This document shows positions 60,126 to 64,000 of a DNA stretch of 64,000 nt, in pieces. Source of the DNA: Cellulomonas sp. HZM (GTDB lineage: Bacteria > Actinomycetota > Actinomycetes > Actinomycetales > Cellulomonadaceae); contig NZ_JEOE01000002.1 in assembly GCF_000708885.1 (NCBI RefSeq), positions 62,001 to 126,000 on the forward strand, in the 5' to 3' direction. The translations under genes and the position numbers were made by a program. Every line of letters starts with the position of its first letter. The first letter of the stretch is position 1. Under the pieces are notes generated by a model. That model had not been told where the DNA came from. It searched no databases and saw nothing but the letters and a program-made list of their open reading frames with translations.

Positions 60126-61792
60126 TGCGCGTGATGGCCCAGATGGGCATGGTGATGAACCTCGACAAGTGCATCGGCTGCCACACGTGCTCCGTGACGT
60201 GCAAGCAGGCCTGGACGAACCGCGCGGGCACTGAGTACGTATGGTTCAACAACGTCGAGACGCGGCCCGGCCAGGGGTACCCGCGACGGCACGAGGACCA
60301 GGACCGGTGGAAGGGCGGCTGGGAGCTCGACCGGCGCGGTCGGCTGCGCCTCAAGACCGGTGGCCGAGTCAAGCGGTTGCTGTCGATCTTCGCCAGCCCC
60401 GTGCAGCCCGAGCTCGAGGACTACTACGAGCCGTGGACCTACGACTACAAGACGCTCGTCGAGGCTCCCCTCGGCGACGACTTCCCGGTCGCGCGCCCCA
60501 AGTCGCTCATCACGGGCGAGGACACCCAGGTCACGTGGTCGGCCAACTGGGACGACGACCTGGCCGGCACGTCCGAGCTCGGGCACCTCGACCCGATCGT
60601 CGAACGCGTGCGCCGCGAGTCCGAGGACAAGATCAGGTTCGAGCTCGAGCAGACGTTCATGTTCTACCTGCCGCGGATCTGCGAGCACTGCCTCAACCCC
60701 GCGTGCATGGCGAGCTGCCCGTCCGGGGCCATCTACAAGCGGTCCGAGGACGGCATCGTCCTCGTCGACCAGGACCGTTGCCGCGGCTGGCGGCAGTGCA
60801 TCACGGGCTGCCCGTACAAGAAGATCTACTTCAACCACAAGTCGGGCAAGGCCGAGAAGTGCACGTTCTGCTACCCCCGGCTCGAGGTCGGCATCCCGAC
60901 CGTGTGCGCCGAGACGTGCGTCGGTCGTCTGCGGTACCTCGGGCTGTTCCTCTACGACGCCGACGCGGTCACCGCGGCCGCGTCGGAGCCTGACGAGAAG
61001 AAGCTCTACGAGGCCCAGATGGACCTCCTGCTCGACCCCGAGGACCCCGAGGTGATCGCGGCGGCGCGTGCCCAGGGCATCCCCGAGGACTGGCTCGGGC
61101 ACGCACGCCGCTCGCCCGTGTACGCGCTCGCGAAGAAGTACCGGGTCGCGCTGCCGCTCCACCCCGAGTACCGCACCATGCCGATGGTCTGGTACGTCCC
61201 GCCGCTCTCGCCCGTGGTCGACCTGCTGTCGAGCCAGGGCCACGACGCCGAGGCCCAGGACGTCCTGTTCGGCGCGATCGACTCGCTGCGCATCCCGGTC
61301 GAGTACCTGGCGGAGCTCTTCACGGCGGGTGACACGCGCACGGTCGAGGACGTGCTGCGACGCCTCGCGGCGATGCGGGCGTACATGCGCGACATCAACC
61401 TCGGTCGAGCGTCCGACGCGTCGATCCCGGCCTCGGTGGGGATGACGGAGGAGGAGATGTACGCGATGTACCGCCTCATGGCGATCGCCAAGTACGACGA
61501 GCGCTACGTCATCCCGAAGGCGCACGCGGAGCAGGCGCACGACCTCGAGGAGATCGGTTGCTCGCTGGACTTCGACGACGGGCCCGGCATGTACGGGTCC
61601 GCACCCTTCGGCGAGGCCAGCGGCCGGCCGGTCCCCGTCGCGGTCGAGACGTTCCACGCGCTCCAGCAGCGCCAGACGAGCGACCAGGCGGCGGGCGACG
61701 AGGAGCTGCGCGGACGCGTGAACCTCCTGAACTGGGACGGCAACGGCTCACCGCCCGGGCTGTTCCCCCGACGCGACGAGGGTGCGAAGTGA
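60125..61792 (+). CDS. narH: respiratory nitrate reductase beta subunit
   Basis: The 555-residue electron-transfer subunit has four Fe-S clusters. Cysteine groups are CIGCHTCSVTCK, CEHCLNPACMASC, CRGWRQCITGC (Trp at one Cys position, the known [3Fe-4S] arrangement) and CTFCYPRLEVGIPTVC with CAETC. It links NarI hemes to NarG. The C-terminus is about 50 residues longer than the E. coli protein (recalled length) and acidic. It overlaps narG by 1 nt and narJ by 4 nt. Confidence 0.96.
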   Translation: MRVMAQMGMVMNLDKCIGCHTCSVTCKQAWTNRAGTEYVWFNNVETRPGQGYPRRHEDQDRWKGGWELDRRGRLRLKTGGRVKRLLSIFASPVQPELEDYYEPWTYDYKTLVEAPLGDDFPVARPKSLITGEDTQVTWSANWDDDLAGTSELGHLDPIVERVRRESEDKIRFELEQTFMFYLPRICEHCLNPACMASCPSGAIYKRSEDGIVLVDQDRCRGWRQCITGCPYKKIYFNHKSGKAEKCTFCYPRLEVGIPTVCAETCVGRLRYLGLFLYDADAVTAAASEPDEKKLYEAQMDLLLDPEDPEVIAAARAQGIPEDWLGHARRSPVYALAKKYRVALPLHPEYRTMPMVWYVPPLSPVVDLLSSQGHDAEAQDVLFGAIDSLRIPVEYLAELFTAGDTRTVEDVLRRLAAMRAYMRDINLGRASDASIPASVGMTEEEMYAMYRLMAIAKYDERYVIPKAHAEQAHDLEEIGCSLDFDDGPGMYGSAPFGEASGRPVPVAVETFHALQQRQTSDQAAGDEELRGRVNLLNWDGNGSPPGLFPRRDEGAK

Positions 61793-62436
61793 GCACCGTG
61801 AGCACCCGGACGCGCGTCGTGCGGCAGGCGGCCGCGTCGTGCCTGACGTACCCGGACGCCGAGCTGGTCGCGCGCGCGCCCGTGGTGCGTGCCGCCCTGC
61901 GCGAGCAGCGGGTCAGCGGTTTCGACGCCGTGCTCGACCTGCTCGAGCGGTGCCCGCTGCCCGAGCTCGAGCAGCGGTACGTCGAGGTGTTCGACCTGTC
62001 CCGCCGGCACGCCCTCTACCTGTCGTACTGGACCGACGGGGACACCCGCCGACGCGGAGAGGTGCTCGGCCGGTTCAAGGCGGCGTACCGCGCGAGCGGG
62101 TTCCTGGTCGACACGCGCGGAGAGCTCCCCGACTACCTGCCGATGGTGCTCGAGTTCGCTGCGACGGTCGATCCCGACGTCGGCGAGCAGATCCTGCGCG
62201 AGTACCGCCCGAGCCTCGAGCTGCTGCGCATCGGGCTCGTCGAGGACGCGACGCCGTCGACCCTGGCGTACGGACAGGTCGTCGCCGCGGTGTGCGCGAC
62301 GCTGCCCGGCGCCTCGCCCGCCGACCGAGCCGCCGTCCAGGCGATGGTCGACGGACCGCCCGCGGAGCTCGTCGGCCTCGAGCCGTACGACCCGCGCCTG
62401 CTCCCCCTGTCCGCGTCGAACGCAGGAGGCCGCTGA
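61789..62436 (+). CDS. narJ: nitrate reductase assembly chaperone
   Basis: The 215-residue TorD/NarJ-type chaperone assists cofactor insertion into NarG and is not part of the mature enzyme. Family features are AAASCLTYPDAELV at the N-terminus, YVEVFDLSRRHALYLSYWTDGDTRRRG, and ELPDYLPMVLEFAA (the first region is quoted here as YVEVFDLSRR and YLSYWTDGDTRRRG). The GTG at 61789 overlaps the narH stop; a second GTG 9 nt later is possible. The stop overlaps narI (TGATG). Confidence 0.94.
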   Translation: MSTVSTRTRVVRQAAASCLTYPDAELVARAPVVRAALREQRVSGFDAVLDLLERCPLPELEQRYVEVFDLSRRHALYLSYWTDGDTRRRGEVLGRFKAAYRASGFLVDTRGELPDYLPMVLEFAATVDPDVGEQILREYRPSLELLRIGLVEDATPSTLAYGQVVAAVCATLPGASPADRAAVQAMVDGPPAELVGLEPYDPRLLPLSASNAGGR

Positions 62437-63191
62437 TGGACGTGGTCCTGTGGGGCGTCCTGCCGTACCTGGTGATCGCGACGCTGGTGCTCGGCACCGT
62501 CTGGCGCTACCGGTACGACAAGTTCGGGTGGACCACGCGCTCGTCGCAGCTCTACGAGTCGCGCCTGCTGCGCATCGGGTCGCCGCTGTTCCACTTCGGC
62601 ATCCTCGTCGTGCTCGTCGGTCACATCGGCGGCCTGGTGATCCCGGAGTCATGGACGGAGGCGGCAGGGATCTCGGAGACGCAGTACCACGTGACCGCTC
62701 TGGTCATGGGCGGCATCGCAGGAGTGTGCACGCTCACGGGCATCGTCATCCTGATCGTGCGCCGGCGCACGACCGGTCCCGTGTTCATGGCCACGACGAA
62801 GAACGACAAGGCCATGTACGTGCTCCTCGTCGGGGCGATCGCGCTCGGCCTGCTCACCACGCTCGTCGCCGTCGGCGCGGGCGCCGAGGCGCACGACTAC
62901 CGGCAGACCGTGTCGCCGTGGTTCCGGTCGCTGTTCCGCCTCGACCCCGACGTCGACGCGATGGCTGCGGCGCCGGTGCAGTTCCACGTCCACGTGCTCG
63001 TCGGGATGCTGCTGTTCGCGGCCTGGCCGTTCACACGCCTCGTCCACGCGTTCACGGCACCCGTGCACTACCTGTTCCGCCCCTACGTCGTGTACCGCAG
63101 CCGTGACGCGGTGCAGCCCGCCCCGACCGGCCGACCGCGCGCAGGCTGGAGCCCCGTCGGCACACCCGACCGTGACAGGAGCACCCGATGA
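62436..63191 (+). CDS. narI: respiratory nitrate reductase gamma subunit
   Basis: The 251-residue membrane subunit oxidises menaquinol through two b hemes. Five helices are predicted. Heme-ligand His residues are in GSPLFHFGILVVLVGHIGG in the second helix and FHVHVLVGMLLFAAWPFTRLVHAF in the last (seen as FHVHVL and LVHAF). A basic tail of about 30 residues follows. GGAGG lies upstream of the ATG, and the stop overlaps the narK start (ATGA). Confidence 0.95.
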   Translation: MDVVLWGVLPYLVIATLVLGTVWRYRYDKFGWTTRSSQLYESRLLRIGSPLFHFGILVVLVGHIGGLVIPESWTEAAGISETQYHVTALVMGGIAGVCTLTGIVILIVRRRTTGPVFMATTKNDKAMYVLLVGAIALGLLTTLVAVGAGAEAHDYRQTVSPWFRSLFRLDPDVDAMAAAPVQFHVHVLVGMLLFAAWPFTRLVHAFTAPVHYLFRPYVVYRSRDAVQPAPTGRPRAGWSPVGTPDRDRSTR

Positions 63192-64000
63192 CGGCGACGA
63201 CGAGCACGACGCCCGCGGAGCTGCGCACCGGGCAGACGAAGAACCTCGCGCTCGCCACCCTCGCGTTCGCGATCAGCTTCTGGGCGTGGAACATGATCGC
63301 CCCGCTCGGGGTCCGCTACGCCGAGGGGATGGGCCTGTCCGCGACGCAGAAGTCGCTCCTCGTCGCGACACCCGTGCTCGTCGGGTCGCTGGGCCGCATC
63401 CTCGCGGGCGCTCTCACCGACCGGTTCGGCGGGCGGCTGATGTTCACGGTCCTGCTCGTCGCGACCGCGCCGTTCGTCCTGCTCGTCGCCTACGCCGGCA
63501 ACCAGCAGTCGTACGGTCTCATGCTGCTGTTCGGCTTCTTCCTCGGGATCGGCGGCACGACGTTCGCGGTCGGCATCCCGTTCGTGAACGCGTGGTACAC
63601 CGCCGCGCGCCGCGGGTTCGCGACCGGCGTGTTCGGCGCCGGCATGGGCGGCACCGCGCTGTCGGCGTTCTTCACGCCACGCTTCGTCACCTGGTTCGGG
63701 TACGGCGCGACGCACGTGATCATCGCGGTCGCCCTGCTCGTCGTCGCGGCGATCGTGTGGGTGATGATGCGGGACTCGCCCGGGTGGTCGCCCAGCACGG
63801 ACCCGGTGGTGCCGAAGCTCGCGGCAGCGATGCGCCTGCCCGTCACATGGCAGATGTCCTTGCTGTACGCCGTGGCGTTCGGCGGCTTCGTCGCCTTCTC
63901 GACGTACCTGCCGACCTACCTCAAGGACGTGTACTCGTTCGACCTGACGCAGGCCGGCACCCGCACCGCGGGCTTCGCGATCGCCGCCGTGATCTGCCGC
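63188..64000 (+). CDS. narK: nitrate/nitrite transporter, MFS family (3' end outside window)
   Basis: The first 271 codons are present and the frame is still open at the edge. FAISFWAWNMIAPLGVRYA opens the first helix and LVATPVLVGSLGRILAGALTDRFGGR holds the family's conserved Arg and loop (quoted in parts VLVGSLGRILAG and LTDRFGGR). FFLGIGGTTFAVGIPFVNAWY and GAGMGGTALSAFFTPR match the nitrate signature of NarK/NasA proteins. It is coupled to narI by ATGA. Whether it is a nitrate/proton symporter or nitrate/nitrite antiporter cannot be told. Confidence 0.93.
   Translation, partial: MTATTSTTPAELRTGQTKNLALATLAFAISFWAWNMIAPLGVRYAEGMGLSATQKSLLVATPVLVGSLGRILAGALTDRFGGRLMFTVLLVATAPFVLLVAYAGNQQSYGLMLLFGFFLGIGGTTFAVGIPFVNAWYTAARRGFATGVFGAGMGGTALSAFFTPRFVTWFGYGATHVIIAVALLVVAAIVWVMMRDSPGWSPSTDPVVPKLAAAMRLPVTWQMSLLYAVAFGGFVAFSTYLPTYLKDVYSFDLTQAGTRTAGFAIAAVICR

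Noticed and set aside
1..64000. Insertion sequence, prophage or integrated element
   Set aside because: No transposase, integrase, att-like repeat or shift in base composition was seen in the window.

Overview
The window is a 64 kb piece of a high-GC actinobacterial chromosome. Codon third positions are almost all G or C, GTG starts are common, and the genes are tightly packed on both strands. The gene order (polyprenyl synthetase, Rv2175c-like regulator, PASTA kinase, class II DAHP synthase; then fadD, exonuclease/GIY-YIG protein, trpD, ctaE-qcrCAB, ctaFDC; then pepA, lipoamide genes, lipB, lipA, DUF4191, RDD, glnA) follows, from memory, the Mycobacterium tuberculosis Rv2173-Rv2220 order. 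The proteins and the nar operon suggest a facultative Micrococcales organism such as Cellulomonas or a relative. No mobile element, CRISPR array, tRNA or rRNA was seen.

Layout. 1-6.7 kb: DUF4192 protein (cut by the window edge), a lipoprotein, an isoprenyl diphosphate synthase, and an envelope-control group made of an Rv2175c-like DNA-binding protein, a secreted LysM/lytic transglycosylase and a PknL-like kinase with four PASTA domains. 6.7-14.3 kb: class II DAHP synthase coupled to PPi-phosphofructokinase, an acyltransferase, a ROK glucokinase and a long-chain acyl-CoA synthetase. 14.3-19.4 kb: NYN-domain protein, DEDDh exonuclease/GIY-YIG nuclease, Lrp-type sensor domain, and a receiver-like protein coupled to trpD. 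19.7-28 kb: the aerobic respiratory chain (ctaE-qcrC-qcrA-qcrB, sodA, and convergent ctaC-ctaD-ctaF). 28.2-33.9 kb: a degenerate cysteine-desulfurase-like protein coupled to TusA, ErpA, glycerate kinase, NadA, a DJ-1/PfpI protein and a thioesterase. 33.9-43.6 kb: M20 peptidase, aldo/keto reductase, OhrR-like MarR, a MocR/YczE divergent pair, pyrD and pepA. 43.6-53.3 kb: dihydrolipoyl dehydrogenase, a two-lipoyl-domain E2, a pseudokinase, LipB and LipA. 53.4-64 kb: glnA with a GlnR-type operator, then narGHJI-narK (cut by the edge).

How the genes work together: cytochrome bcc-aa3 oxidase and nitrate reductase supply alternative terminal electron acceptors. LipB and LipA make the cofactor carried by the E2. 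ErpA could serve the Fe-S enzymes NadA, LipA, NarG and NarH.

Two cross-cutting observations stand out. First, at least 23 genes have a TANNNT hexamer ending 6-8 nt before the start codon, the signature of leaderless mRNAs, and this was used to correct several starts. Second, the desulfurase-like protein next to TusA has lost the PLP-binding lysine and other PLP-site residues but keeps the active-site cysteine loop. Nothing in the window looks like a wholly new multi-gene system; that pair and the GTCAC repeat array before the LysM/transglycosylase gene are the best leads.
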